DNA of 64,000 nt, taken from NCBI RefSeq assembly GCF_032854445.1, contig NC_088304.1, positions 17,645,850-17,709,849 on the forward strand. The letters run 5' to 3'. This DNA is from Liolophura sinensis (taxonomy: Eukaryota; Mollusca; Polyplacophora; Chitonida; Chitonidae). The notes under the pieces were generated by a model that worked only from the letters and a program-made list of their open reading frames with translations, searched no databases and was not told where the DNA came from. The first letter of the stretch is position 1; the number at the start of each line of letters is the position of its first letter. Position numbers and translations under genes: made by a program. Shown here piece after piece: positions 43,929 to 56,010 of the stretch.

Positions 43929-45239
43929 ACAGTACTGAAAAGCTGAATGCATACAATATTGTAAACAATAGTGATAAAACTGAAAACACCTCTAACACAA
44001 AGTGTACATGTACCACAGAATGTGACAAAGTAACTGGAAATGAAAATAACACAACCAGCAAACAGACTAAATAACATGAAAGTGACGAAATTGGGGAAAT
44101 CAAAGTAGGACAAGACATGAAACATTATTTTGACAAATTTAAATTCGATGTTCGGAAACGTTACAAAATGCATAGCAGTGTAACGCGTAAATATCAAGGT
44201 AATAATATGACAGTTAAGTATCTTTCACAAGCAATCTTAAATGGGGACGCTCACATCGATAGGATGAAAGTTGTATAAACCAAACTGACAAAAACTAAAC
44301 AAAAACATACCTGGGGTAAGTTTATATTTCCAGTGTTCTGGAAAGTCACAACAATGTAGAGCTGATTGTGGCTTACTTCTCGCCTCTCTTACAGAACAGA
44401 ATGAAGAATTGTTACACTATTCTGGTTGTTATCATAATTTAGTAAATGAGAATGTCTGTACAAACTGCAGTACTAGCCAAAGCCAACAATGATACAGTAA
44501 TGGTGGTGACAATCCTACGTGTACTGCTTGTTACATGTACTTTAAGAAATGTAACAAACCACGACCAATAACTACAAATTTTATTACAGGACGTACATAC
44601 CACGCACATGTAGACTGTAAATGGAAAATCAAATGTGAGATACTTTCTTATGATCTCAATACCTGGAAAAAATTTTATGCACCGAAAACTAATGACAAAT
44701 ATCACGAAGAAGTTGCTACACAACAGCGGAAAAGACTTAAGTTATCTGCTATCAAAGTTATTGGCATATGTTCTTGCTACTCATATGTTCTTGCTACTCT
44801 TCATATGCAGATATGAAATTGACAGGATGCGAACAACACAAAAAGGCACCTGCAAACCAAATCAAAATGTCTTTTAACAGAAAACGTTCAATTCATATTG
44901 AAGACACACCAAAACCGAAACATTTGCGCGAGTGTACAACAGCTGAAATTCAAACACACGTAAAACCTGCTGACAAACATGCAGTACAAGGCTGCATTAA
45001 AAATTTGGACAAACACCCATTATATGGTTCAGTATGGCGAAATGCTGAGAAAGTTCTGGAAGAAAACTTTTTTTAAATATCAACAATGAAGGCTGAGTGA
45101 CCCCATTAAACCAAACATACAACCTGACAAAGATTCCTCAACAAAAGCTGCAGTTGCATGCCTTACAGTAAACACCAGTTTTTGCAATTTCCATGCTCTT
45201 TAGACATTCAGGCGTCACATGAATAAAACATCCACATTA

Positions 45240-45617
45240 TTTATTTATTTATTTATTTATTTGATTGGTGTTTTACGCCGCACTCAAGAATATTTCACTT
45301 ATACGACGACGGCCAGCATTATGTTTGGAGGAAACCGGGCACAGGCCGGACAAAGGCCGGGCAGAGGCCGGGGGAAGCCCATGACCACCCGCAGGTTAGT
45401 GTAGGCCTTCCTTCATACGACCGGAAAGGTATAAATTTATTTGAGAAATGCGGACCTTGTTGACAGGTTGAACACAAGGACGTTCTTGAGCACAGATTTC
45501 TTATAGGTCTACCAGAATTACAATATGACAGATAAATAGATAGACTGATTATGGCTTAACGTCAGTTCGGGGGAAAACCACGACCATCCGCAGGTTGCTG
45601 ACAGACCTTCTCACGAG
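45240..45617 (-). mobile_element. Composite SINE A insertion with 13-bp TSD
   Basis: The 13-mer aacatccacatta flanks the segment exactly (45227-45239 and 45618-45630). Inside is a SINE A 3' portion (45240-45428), about 135 bp of non-SINE sequence (45429-45565), then a second SINE A stretch repeating cacgaccatccgcaggttgc (45566-45617). The relic's frame continues across if the insert and one duplication are removed. Confidence 0.88.
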
Positions 45618-47286
45618 AACATCCACATTAAAACTGTTCATCAGACCTTTGGAGACCGGCTTCAAAGCTATAATGCGAGCATGTGTATTCGACAGTCACT
45701 TATCACAAAATACAGAAATTTTATCAACAACCACATTCCCAGCAATATAGTCTCAGAAGATGCTAAACTGGCGTTCCCTTCATACTTAGAAAAAAATTGG
45801 TTTCTATCACAGTGGGGAAACCACTATCATAGCAGAAATACTGTATAACTCCAGTGCATGAAAGACGCAATCTGTAATTCTAACAGATAATGTCACTGAA
45901 CGAAAGTTTGGGGCACCGATGAATCCAAATTTAATTCACAAATAAATAGTAAGGTGTCTGTATTTTTAATGAAATTGATTGACCAGTTCTTATATGGTGA
46001 AAGTCTAGACTATTCAACCAATGAACAAAAAACAGAAAGTTATGCAAGACAGGCATCAATTTGTAAAGTTGACAAAGAAACAAAATGTGCTCAACGTGGC
46101 TTTGACTTAGCTAATTCAAAACGGATAATCACTGATAACACATGGGCTGACCATGGATGGTTTGGCATAACTTTCAATGACAACAGCATTACACAAAGAA
46201 AGGCGCCAGGCTCACAGAGATCAATACCACAAAGTACACCTGATCTTGGACATGCTGGACATACCGAATCTATGCCAGATGAGCACTACGCAAGCTCTAG
46301 AACATATGCCTCCGATAAAATTCCTGACAAAATCATGGACGTAGAATTTAACTAAAAACAAACTTCTTCAGAGAGTTCAGACATTTCTCAACTGTCTGGA
46401 AAAATTACACAAGAGCTTAGTGATGGAAATAGCGTAAGTTCAAAATGCAAGCAGATGTTATCAAAATTAGATCATAAAATTGCCAGTGAAGGGCACTCCG
46501 AACTCCTCCTCAAACCCACCAGCATGTATACGCGATCAGTTAGAGACTGATGATTGTCAATACATATGTAATTTACATACTGGTATATATTCTTGCTACT
46601 CTTCATATGCAGAGGTCAGCCCTACTACTGCAAGCATGTACATTCAGGTTTAGCCACTTTGAAAGATATTAACAATCCACAAAAAACTTGTAGCTTCATA
46701 CAAGCAGCAAAGTCCCGAATTCAGCACATCCAACAAAGTGGTAAACAAAGCTGACAACAGTACCTTAGAACGTGTCCTTAAAGATCTTCAAACAATTACA
46801 CATCTGTGTTCTAGCCTAGCATTTAGGCCTCTGTAGATCTAGAGGGCTTGTAAAAGAAAGTGCTTATTCACAAGTCACACCTGTATCAACAAATGAACAA
46901 GACCCACATTATGACAGTGACCCATATCGTCCCCAAGTTCCATTTCCTCATAGATCAACAGAGAGACACGGTGGACGCAAAAGCAACACATTACCCAAAA
47001 GAGGGAAAAGTTTTCAAAACATCGTAAACTCTGCTTTAGATTTTTTAGAACTTAAAGTTAAACATCGGTCTGAACACAGAAAAAAGAACATATGCACTGA
47101 TGATCGCACATCCTTATGCACTGTATCTGGTAGAACACGATTAGATGATACATCATGCACGTCAGCAGAGCATGTTCCACACCTGAACCCCAGCCTTGTA
47201 CTGACAGTGAGCCACAAGTAATAAAGACACAAAAAAGCCAATTCTAGTATCAGTACTAATAACTCTGGTCCATGTCAAATTTTATG

Positions 47287-47422
47287 CAGATACTGCATGC
47301 CGGACAAGTCTGAACATTGTTTCAGATACTGCATCCCGGACAAGTCTGAACATCCTTTCAAGTCACACTCACGCAGATACTGCATCCAGGACAAGTCTGA
47401 ACATCCTTTCAAGTCACACCGA
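47287..47422. repeat. Tandem repeat, 3 units
   Basis: Three copies of cagatactgcatcccggaca with agtctgaacat. The second and third also share cctttcaagtcacac (about 57-bp spacing). It lies immediately before the LINE. Confidence 0.88.
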
Positions 47423-47436
47423 TATTCTAAAAAGAG

Positions 47437-49054
47437 CAAAGCTGGTAGACATGACCTAATAGAACACTGTAGAACAATATCTATTCTTCCATGTCTAAGC
47501 AAAATATTAGAAAAGCTTGCTACCAATTCTATCATTGATTATCTCGAGACATATAATATAATTGATATTAGCCAGTATGGTTTCAGAAGGAACCATTCCA
47601 TCCAATACGCCGCCTGCTCATTATCTGACAAACTTATAACCGCTAGGGAGAAAAAGAATTATACTGTGGCTACCTTCCTTGACTTATCAAAGGCTTTTGA
47701 AACTGTCAGTCATAACATTCTTCTTTCAAAACTAGATCACTATGGCTTCCGGAACCTGTCAAAGGACTGGCCGGGTAGCTACCTGTCAAACCGTACACAA
47801 TGTACATGCTTCAGCAATGTCTTGTCTAAATCCACAGACGTTACACGTGGTGTGCCTCAAGGGTCGATTCTGGTACCAAACTTATTCTTATTACATATAA
47901 ATGACATATCAAAAGTAACAGACGTCCTAAATATTATACTCTTTGCAGACGATACTAGCACAACTTTTTCCTGTGCAAATGTCGACGAGGCTATCACGAC
48001 TTCATCTTACGAGCTATGAAAGCTAAACACTTGGTTCTGTGCAAACCGCCTTTCACTAAATGTTAACAAAACAAAGTAGCCTATATGTTAATCTCGCCCA
48101 CGTGTAGAGGTAGACCACAGATTACTGTTCCCTTGACTATTTCTGGGACAGAGGTTAAACGAGTCAGGGAGTTAAAATCTCTTGGTTTTATGTTTAACGA
48201 AAAGCTAAACTGGACGTCACGGATAGATTGTATTCGTAAAAAGGTCTCGAGGAATCTAGGTATATTAATCAACATTAAGGACTCGGTGAATAAAAAAAAA
48301 CACTTTTTATCCTTTATTATTCTTTGATCCACCATTACTTTTTGTACGGGAATATTTTATGGGCATATATATGTCTTACTTGCAACCTCTGCAAATATAA
48401 AAAAAAAAAACCAAAAAAAAAAAAACGCGCTATTCGAATTGTGACTATGTTTAGGTCCCTTGAACACACAAATCCACTTTTTTGTACTCTTGAAATTCTG
48501 CCCTTATCTGAATTGAACATTTTCTCTACTAACATGATAATGCATAATTTTTTTTATCACCCCGAAGTATCACCTAGCTTTAAAAATTACATTATTAAAA
48601 ACATTGACGTACGTCACTATGGCACAACACGTTGGCCATTAGATCTGTATCGAACCCCTTTTAAAAGTAATCTGTCCTATCTTTCACTTAAAGTAGCTGG
48701 CCCTCGGGAATGGAACAAACTCCCTTCATACTTACGCAATATTCAGTCAAGTTCCTTATTCAAATCTAACCTGAAATCCTATATACTGAAGCACTTATTC
48801 TCCGTTTAATCTAACACACAATAATATATTTGATAGTCATTACTATAAGCACCAGTATATAATATTTATTTATTTACCTATAGGAACAGATAATCACCAC
48901 AGTTCACATGCCTGTATAATATACAAATTGTGTGCTAATGGGATAGAGCAAGCTCCATGGGGCTTTATTCCCACCAGTACGTTTCTGTATGTTTATATGA
49001 ATCTTATATTTTGTATATTATATTGGTGAATAAACAAACAAACAAACAAACAAA
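47437..49054 (+). mobile_element. Non-LTR retrotransposon (LINE), 5'-truncated and decayed
   Basis: The remaining frame starts inside the reverse transcriptase. Motifs include ISILPCLSKILEKLATNSII, FLDLSKAFETVSHNILLSKL, GVPQGSILVP and the catalytic-type IILFADDTS (canonical F-A-D-D). Stops or frameshifts follow near 48019, 48078, 48297 and 48327. The C-terminal part (to 48809) has the LNIFSTNM and AGPREWNKLPSYLRN regions typical of LINE tails. A 3' UTR runs to a (AAAC)n tail at about 49029-49054. The sequence type fits the CR1/jockey group; the exact clade is not resolved. The endonuclease and first protein are missing. The element is non-autonomous. Confidence 0.9.
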
Positions 49055-49579
49055 ACACTCACATCAGGATTATGGTCATCATCTATCAACTTGTCATCTT
49101 CTAAATGGCATGCTGTGTTTTGAAGACAATGGTGTTATAAGACGTTTTGCCACTTTCTCAGAACTTCAGAAACATTTTCGAGATGTACGCAAAAGTTCTC
49201 AGTTTAAACCAAAGGTGACTAAATCACATATTTAAAGCCCTGCTGACACACATGAACTAGAACAGAACAGTGGTACTTTTCTTTCAAAGCACAGCCAAAT
49301 AAAGAAACTTAAATGTAACATAAGCACCTATTTAACTCTGAAAAAGCGTAAATTACATGCTGTACACCATCCTACAAGCACAGCAGCTAACAAATGGCTT
49401 TGTCCATTGTGTCACATTTCATGTACACCAATGACCCACCGTCAGATGGCTGTGATAAGTGTGACAAATGGTACAGTTTCCATTGTGTAAATCTGTCAAA
49501 TACACCATTTCCTGACAAAATCTGGTACTGCTCACAATGCATCTACAAAAACCGAAAAGCACAACCAGTACATATATGA
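49055..49579 (+). pseudogene. Relic C-terminus with PHD-like zinc finger
   Basis: Resumes after the LINE tail with the same A-rich style. First zinc-ligand pair WLCPLCHISC is in one frame (about 49396-49430). After a frameshift the rest, SDGCDKCDKWYSFHCVNLSN then WYCSQC, is in the next frame (to 49579). Together these give the C4-H-C3 order of a PHD finger. PHD fingers read histone tails in chromatin proteins and also occur in some transposable-element proteins. Which applies here is not known. The frameshift suggests a pseudogene. Confidence 0.5.
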
Positions 49580-51660
49580 ATACATGTATATGTAAATACA
49601 TCAAGGAACTCATACAATTAATGGCTACTGAGTGCGGAGTGGTGTACATTAAGTCACACTAAAATGGCATTATGCTACAAAAGGTCTTAATGAAATTTTA
49701 CAACCTTTTGCTGCACTGAACTCCATCTTTTATTAGAAGTAATATAGCATTCCACATAACTACCTTATTTCTTCCACCCTTACGCATGTTTTGAGGACAA
49801 CTTTGAGCGCAATTTATCAGCCTTAATACTTTGATAATGGTAAAAATTTATGTTTATTTAGGTTTGTCAACATCAAGGCTTCACAGAGAAAATCCAGTTT
49901 TTAGTCTAGACAGAGAAATCGCTTCAGAATAGGCTTAAAACACCAGGTGAAACATGTTAAAAGGTTGAAGAAATTTAGAGTAGTAGTAACCTGTTAAAAT
50001 TCAATGAAATGAAATTAACCCTATTAGTGGTTATAATATTTGTTTTATTATTGATTATTTATTATTGTTAATAATACGTCCTTTTCAGATAAGTCCTACG
50101 ACTCACGCAGTGGTCTTTGTGTGAGGAATATATCAGCAAGACTATGGCACGCGGGCCAAGACAGGATTTATAACTGTCACAAAAGAACACGTTTATTCAA
50201 AATAATTCAATGAAAAACATCTCAACAAGAGGACAAGTGAAGATTTTCTTTGAAAAATTTTTGGAGTAAGGTTTCAAACAACAAACAGATCAGAAAATTA
50301 AAGTCTAGTTCTACTATTCCACACTTTTTTTTTGATGAGGTGTGGAACATGACATGTTTGTTTGGTTACAGAATACATGTTTTAATAACACATGTGGTAT
50401 ATTTCTGAGCATGTTTTGTTGTTCCTGATCAAATACACAGGTGATTAATAAACATGTCATTAAATTGCTGTTTTCACATCGGCCTATTTATAGGTCCTCC
50501 ATCTGTAATTTTAGTTGGTTCTCGGCATACTGCATTGGCCTTCAACTTCGCCTTGACTCAATGAAGCATGCAACAGGTCTTGGAACTGTATGACAGATCT
50601 TGGAACTGTAACAAGGCCGATGTGAAAAAAGCCATTCAACAACATAATATTATTGGAGCTAAATAAAAGCTGTGTGGTCAAACCATTACAAAGGATATGG
50701 ATGTATGTTTGACATGTCTACATGTAACATGAAATCTACTGGTCACACAATCACTCCTTCCATCCTTGTCTTCTTGTGGCAACGGTGGTCCTTCAGCCAG
50801 ACATCCTGTAAAACAGGGACATGAAACTAACACGGGTGGATATACATTTATATATATATATGTAGCTAGTGTACATACATTTAATTAACATCATAAATTG
50901 GGTAGACATGACTTAGGCATTTTGTAATCTATATTTAAAAAGACAGTTTTTCTTTCACCATTACTGATGTAATGTATTTTATGTTTTACATTTTACTATA
51001 AATAATTGCTTACCCGGTATTTACAATCTACAATATATTACCAACATAAAATTTATAATACAGTATAGCTTTTTATGATGACTGCAGTAAATTATGAAAT
51101 GCTCTGTTAATTTAAATATACTGAAATGATGGAATTTTTGTTCAATAGAAATAAATTTAGAACTGTACTGTAAGAATGTTTAAGGTTTTATACTAGTAAG
51201 CAAAGTTAACTACAATGGGGGCCAGACAAAGGCCTGGCAGCAGAACCTTGAAATTATTTTACTGACCATTAAATGATCCATTACCAGGTCATAATGATGA
51301 AGCCACATTCAAAACAGTATGACGTTATAATAAAAACTGATACATTTAATTTGTAACATATAGTAGCCCTTGTGCTACAATGCATTTGTGACATGACAAT
51401 GGCTAAAGGTACTTCTTTACACTAGCGCCACTTCCTGTGATTGAAAAATATCCCTAGGTCCCATTATTTTCACCATATATTAAATTGAGCAATTGTTATA
51501 CTTGATACAATAAATTCAGTAATTTCATTGCCAGTTGAGCTATTAAAGTGAAGAACTTGGTAAGAGGTCTCAAGGAAATATCCATCCATCCATGTTAGAC
51601 AAACATGTCTGCAGATGGTAATGGTACACCTATTCTGCACTGCTAAGGCACAATTACTAG
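49580..51660. other. Intergenic, no confident gene
   Basis: AT-rich. A splice-acceptor-like site (cctgttttacag) precedes 50805 on the minus strand, with short open frames behind it, but nothing identifies a gene. Confidence 0.4.
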
Positions 51661-51662
51661 TA

Positions 51663-51664
<2 letters not shown>

Positions 51665-51732
<68 letters not shown>

Positions 51733-51772
51733 GTATTTTAAACAGCAGCTAAATATATATATATATATGCAG

Positions 51773-51818
<46 letters not shown>

Positions 51819-51841
51819 GTATTTTAAACAGCAGCTAAATG
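51665..51841. repeat. (TA)n microsatellite duplicated with a 32-bp linker
   Basis: Two long TA runs (51665-51730 and about 51775-51815). Each is followed by the same block, tacaggtattttaaacagca then gctaaat, and a short TA run sits in between. The whole module has been tandemly duplicated. Confidence 0.92.
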
Positions 51842-52243
51842 GCTTTCAATTAAACTTAATATTATGAATTTATTTAGTTAATACTAAATTTAATAAAACA
51901 AAACAAAATAACAAACCGTGGATCACGTTGAAAACATAATTACCTAAAAATTACCCAAATAATTCTTAAATGGAACCATTTGAAAAGAAAAAACCATTAT
52001 GCACAAAATGTACATGGACATCGATTAACTGAGTACTATATATAGATAATATATCATTGATAGGCTTATGAGGACATATTCATAAACTTAATACACTGAA
52101 CTACAAACCATGAATAACGTTGATAACATCACAACATGCCTAAACATTACCCAACTCATTCTAAAAAAAGAAGAATTATTTGAAAAGAAACAAAAATATA
52201 TGTACAATATGTACTCTTACACACATGTGTAATGCCTACTTGC
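51842..52243. other. Intergenic, no feature seen
   Basis: AT-rich spacer. Confidence 0.5.
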
Positions 52244-52370
52244 CTTAGCACATGTTCAACAGTCAGTGTTCCTGTAGTTCGCACTTTGTAGAGCTGTTGT
52301 GGCGATAAGTGACGTGTGAGATCACACCTTGACTGCACCTGGCGGCAATGGCAGCCTGTTTCAACGTAGG
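52244..52370 (-). CDS. Weak candidate exon, unknown
   Basis: Open minus-strand stretch with peptide including ETGCHCRQVQSRCDLTRHLS and PQQLYKVRTTGTLTVEHVL. It ends at a GC-type donor in good context (ctaag|gcaagt). No family recognised, no ATG in frame, acceptor not determined. It may be chance. Confidence 0.18.
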
Positions 52371-53254
52371 CACGTGATTAGGGCCCACTTGTTAGTGGTG
52401 GGGTGCAAGTTTCTCTAGATTGCAGTTGTGGCTTATCGGGCGCGTCCCACGTACGTCTCACCCGAGCCATCTAGCGGCGACCTACATGTGCCGGTTCTTT
52501 AGTGTAAAGATCGAAGTATCCATATCTCCCTTGCAAATCATACTAGAGACATTGGAGTTGTACTATACGGTATTCCAATACAATGGAATTGTTCAAATCG
52601 GAGTTGGCGTCTAATAGATCGGAAATGCCGGCTTTAACTTCGGTATATGTGACAGTGACGTAGGCCTACTGGTACCGGTAACAGCTCTTTCTTATTATTA
52701 CTAATACTATGATCTAGCCCATACTATGTAGCTATGCCCATACAACGATGAGGTTTGCTGTATTGTCTGCCTGTACTTGGGATGAACAGTTCACTTTTAC
52801 TAGAAAATGTGGATATCCATGTTAAGGGCACTGTATTGTAGGCCTAGTTATTCACCTCTTATCTGGCTTAGAAATTCAGACAAATTCTTTTGTAAGCATT
52901 TATCACTAGTAATCTACCAATGTAGGTTAAAACAGTGCTTAAGCGATTGGTGTGTATCTACCATCGATAATGTAACCATTTCGGACATGTCCGCTTAGTG
53001 TGATTGCCGCTAGAGACACGAACAGACACGAACAGCTCAACACATACACGTGCTTAAGCTAATTCCCCATCAAGGGAGGGTAGCCCAGTGTTATAAACAA
53101 ACCACAGGAAATAGACCGGGTGTTAGCTGGATATGGTTGAACATTGACCCAGAGCTTAGCGGGTCACTGAATATTTGATATTCGTGACCATCAACTAATT
53201 GTGAATGGCTGTCAGTGAATAATTGACATAGATGACTGTATGAACTGATTGCTA
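52371..53254. other. Upstream region of the GT31 gene
   Basis: Probably contains the promoter and 5' UTR of the glycosyltransferase. No TATA or initiator element can be named with confidence. An in-frame TGA at 53246-53248 precedes the start. Confidence 0.35.
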
Positions 53255-54529
53255 ATGGCTGTTTCTGTTTGGAGACACATGATTTGGGCGTCTACGAGCT
53301 ATATGCGAATGAAGAAGATAACCTTATATGGGCTACTCGGTTTGACTTTAGTGAGTTGTGTGCTGTACGTTTGTATTAGTAGGCACATTTCCCAAGACGA
53401 AACCGTCTTACAATTTCTGAAGAGAAAATTTTCGTCCTTTCGTGAGATGGATTGGACGAAGATAGAAGACGGTCAGACAAAGAGCAAATACTCATGGACA
53501 GAGCACTGTAACAGATGCTTTGCTCCCTGGCTGAGGTACGAGACTGGGCCATCTCATGTGTGTAGGAACGTTGCTTGGCCATCGCCCGGAAAATTGGAGA
53601 ATACCGCATTAGTCGATGTTCTAGTACTTGTGTCCTCAGCCTCTGGGAACCAGGCGCAACGCCAGGGCATCAGAGACACCTGGGGCAGGGCCAGTAAAAA
53701 CAACACATCTAATGTGAGGGTAGTGTTTGTCCTGGGTCAGAGCTATAGCCCTGATATTAACCACGATATACATAGAGAAACAGAAGAGTTCTGTGATATA
53801 GTACAAGGGAATTTTAGGGATTCTTACGACAATCTGACTTTCAGCACCATAACGGCTGTAAAATACGCTGTGGAAATGTGTTCTAAAGCCAGATTTGTTC
53901 TTAAGACGGATGACGACGTCTGGCTTAACGTACCAGGGCTGTTAGATCTTCTAAACAGGCTGGACCTGACAAATACGCTTGGTGGGCACTGTTACCGTGG
54001 CGAATATCCACGACGGATTAATCGACATTCCAAATGGTTCATGTCTGATCAGGAATACCCTCGTGACGTCTATCCGGACTACTGCGCAGGCGTTGGTTAC
54101 GTCATGCCGATGGACGTGGTGCGTGGCATTTACCATGTGTCTCAAGATACCCCATTTTTCCGGATAGAAGATGTGTTTATCGGCTTATGTGCGGAGAAAA
54201 TGGCATATCGCGTGCGCCAGCTGCCAGGGTTTTATACCCACAGACCCAGTGTGGACATGTGCGAGATGAAAATGAGCCACGTGATCACAAGTCATTCGTG
54301 GACTGTCAGTGAAATGCGAACACTATGGACAGACGCTTCAGACTGTTCCTGCCCATCATATTGCAGGCAGATGTGGCTTTTCTTGTATTGTATGGCTCTC
54401 TATTGTATTCTAGCTGCAATTTTCTTTCACAGTCGACAGTCCAATCCAAGCTCAAAACGGGTAACTCCATTTTGGTCACATGTTTCAAGGTCAAGAAACA
54501 ATGGGACCAATGAAACAAACGTTTCCTGA
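53255..54529 (+). CDS. GT31 beta-1,3-glycosyltransferase (B3GALT-like)
   Basis: Intronless gene of 424 codons, ending in TGA. The first ATG after the in-frame stop is at 53255; ATGs at 53279 and 53303 are alternatives. It is a type II Golgi protein in outline: short cytosolic part, signal anchor at residues 22-42 (ITLYGLLGLTLVSCVLYVCI), stem with a Cys-rich patch (C85, C88, C103), then the GT31 catalytic domain. Family motifs: IRDTWG (139-144), DSYDNLTFST, the metal-binding D219-D221 in KTDDDVWLN, YPDYCAGVGYVM, and E305-D306 in EDVFIGLCA, the usual catalytic acidic position. It would transfer Gal or GlcNAc from a UDP-sugar in beta-1,3 linkage onto glycoproteins or glycolipids; the exact substrate cannot be told. 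Unusually, a second hydrophobic segment follows the domain (about 373-393, MWLFLYCMALYCILAAIFF). Confidence 0.93.
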   Translation: MAVSVWRHMIWASTSYMRMKKITLYGLLGLTLVSCVLYVCISRHISQDETVLQFLKRKFSSFREMDWTKIEDGQTKSKYSWTEHCNRCFAPWLRYETGPSHVCRNVAWPSPGKLENTALVDVLVLVSSASGNQAQRQGIRDTWGRASKNNTSNVRVVFVLGQSYSPDINHDIHRETEEFCDIVQGNFRDSYDNLTFSTITAVKYAVEMCSKARFVLKTDDDVWLNVPGLLDLLNRLDLTNTLGGHCYRGEYPRRINRHSKWFMSDQEYPRDVYPDYCAGVGYVMPMDVVRGIYHVSQDTPFFRIEDVFIGLCAEKMAYRVRQLPGFYTHRPSVDMCEMKMSHVITSHSWTVSEMRTLWTDASDCSCPSYCRQMWLFLYCMALYCILAAIFFHSRQSNPSSKRVTPFWSHVSRSRNNGTNETNVS

Positions 54530-55142
54530 ACCCTCCTGTGGTTCTCACACAGCACAGACTCTAGTCTCTACTCCACCGTGGCACTCCTTTATACCAACAG
54601 TAGAAGTAGTGATGCTGCCCAATTCAAATTAGACATGGCGCCTATATTACATCATTCTAGTCATACACTGATAAAACTAGTTTAAGGCAAAAACAAAGTT
54701 ATTGTTGAAAGATTTAAGATGGTAAGGCTGTCAAAGAGCTCGTCCATATATGTAAAAGACACATAGTGCAAAGTTCAGCTCGTTAATTCGTAAAGTACAT
54801 GTACTTTAACTAACAAAAAATCCAGTTGTAAAGATTATGAATTTATAACAGTGGCTACTAAAACACACGCATGGCCCCATGAACAATCGAACGTCTCTCA
54901 CGGCGTTGTGCTTTATATATATATGTAAAAACTTTGCTCAATACATGCAGTACAGTTATTGGATATGCCACCCTTCTCACTGATTCTGATTTAGATATGA
55001 ACCGTATAAAAAGTTGCAAATGTAGACAAAGCAGATATAGAAGTGATATGGAAATGTGAAAGAAATTAGAACTCCTGGGAGATCTGTAAAATGCAATCGG
55101 CATGATGGGTATGGTATCGTATGAAACATTACTCAACGCATC
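54530..55142. other. Downstream of GT31, probable 3' UTR and intergenic
   Basis: No further gene. A polyadenylation site cannot be fixed from sequence alone. Confidence 0.4.
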
Positions 55143-55211
55143 AGTAAGTGAAGAGACACATTTACCAGTAAGTGAAGAGACACACTTACCAGTAAGTGAA
55201 GGGACACACTT
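55143..55211. repeat. 24-bp tandem repeat, about 3 units
   Basis: Units agtaagtgaagagacacact plus tacc, starting at 55143, 55167 and 55191. Confidence 0.9.
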
Positions 55212-55746
55212 ATTAGCATCAGTAATATACAGATGCAGTACAAACTAAATTCTAACCAGCAGTATATTAAAAAAACGAAAACACTTGCTTATGTCATGTT
55301 CAATATGTTGTGCCATACGGACGAGTTGCCATAATGAGTCATATTAACAACTGATGTGAGCTCTGTCGCTCCATATGAAGATCAAATACAAAAAGAAACA
55401 GACTTCCAATTTTCGTCAACTTCTTATTTTGGATTCGCCACAACGATGATTTAATTAGTTAAAGGAAAGTAACCCCAAAAACTCCTATCCATCCCCATCC
55501 ATGTGTAGTTAAATAAAAATGTTTTGCAATAATACTAAACATATTTTTAAATTTAAAAGAATGTAATTAAGATGACAGTTGACTTGTTAGTGTTGTTCTT
55601 GAAGGGTGGGAAAAGATTGTTTATCTTTGAGAGCACAAGACAGATACTCTAACTGATTTTTGGTGTGGCTGGTTGCGCTACCATTTCTCTTGATATTATA
55701 TCTTGTCTTAACATTTGATCTGATATCTGTGCCACAAGCTTGAGTG
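55212..55746. other. Intergenic, no feature seen
   Basis: No supported gene or repeat. Confidence 0.5.
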
Positions 55747-56010
55747 GGGCCTCTGTGGCCTAAGAAGTTAGCACGCCAGTGCGGCCTAATGACATAGGAG
55801 CTTCCCACCAATGCGAACGCTGTGAGTTCAAGTCCAACTCATGCTGGCTTCCCCTCCGGCCGCACGTGGGATGATCTACCGGCGGATGGTCGTGGATTTT
55901 CCCCGGGCTCTGCCTGTCTTCCTCTCACCATAATACTGGCCACCATCGTATAAGTGAAATATTCTTGAGTACGGCCTAACACACCGATAAAATAAATTAA
56001 TAAAATAAAT
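55747..56010 (+). mobile_element. SINE A, full length, plus orientation
   Basis: The tRNA-like head starts ggggcctctgtggcctaaga, with a B-box-like gtgagttcaagtcc. The body (tgctggcttcc, ggcggatggtcgtgg, ccccgggctctgcc, ataagtgaaatattcttgag) ends in an (AATAAA)-like tail. It is the only near-complete copy in this orientation, and no clear target duplication was found. Confidence 0.9.

Larger units (their letters stand above)
43337..47286 (+). pseudogene. A-rich coding relic, possible old transposable element
   Basis: A series of plus-strand open segments, separated by stops, frameshifts and insertions, shares an A-rich, Lys/Asn/Ser/Thr-heavy composition. Segments include one with a run of Gln (43337-43519), a Cys-rich stretch with possible zinc-ligand pairs (about 44355-44580, for example VCTNCSTSQSQ and CTACYMYFKKC), 45633-45848, 45954-46355 and about 46860-47223. 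I see no recognisable transposase, integrase or polymerase core, so the family is not assigned. It appears to resume after the LINE at about 49054 and to end in a PHD-like finger. An alternative is a decayed host gene or processed copy. Confidence 0.45.

Noticed and set aside
50740..50805. Terminal exon after a cctgttttacag acceptor, minus strand
   Set aside because: Two phases give plausible short peptides and neither joins convincingly to the candidate at 52244.
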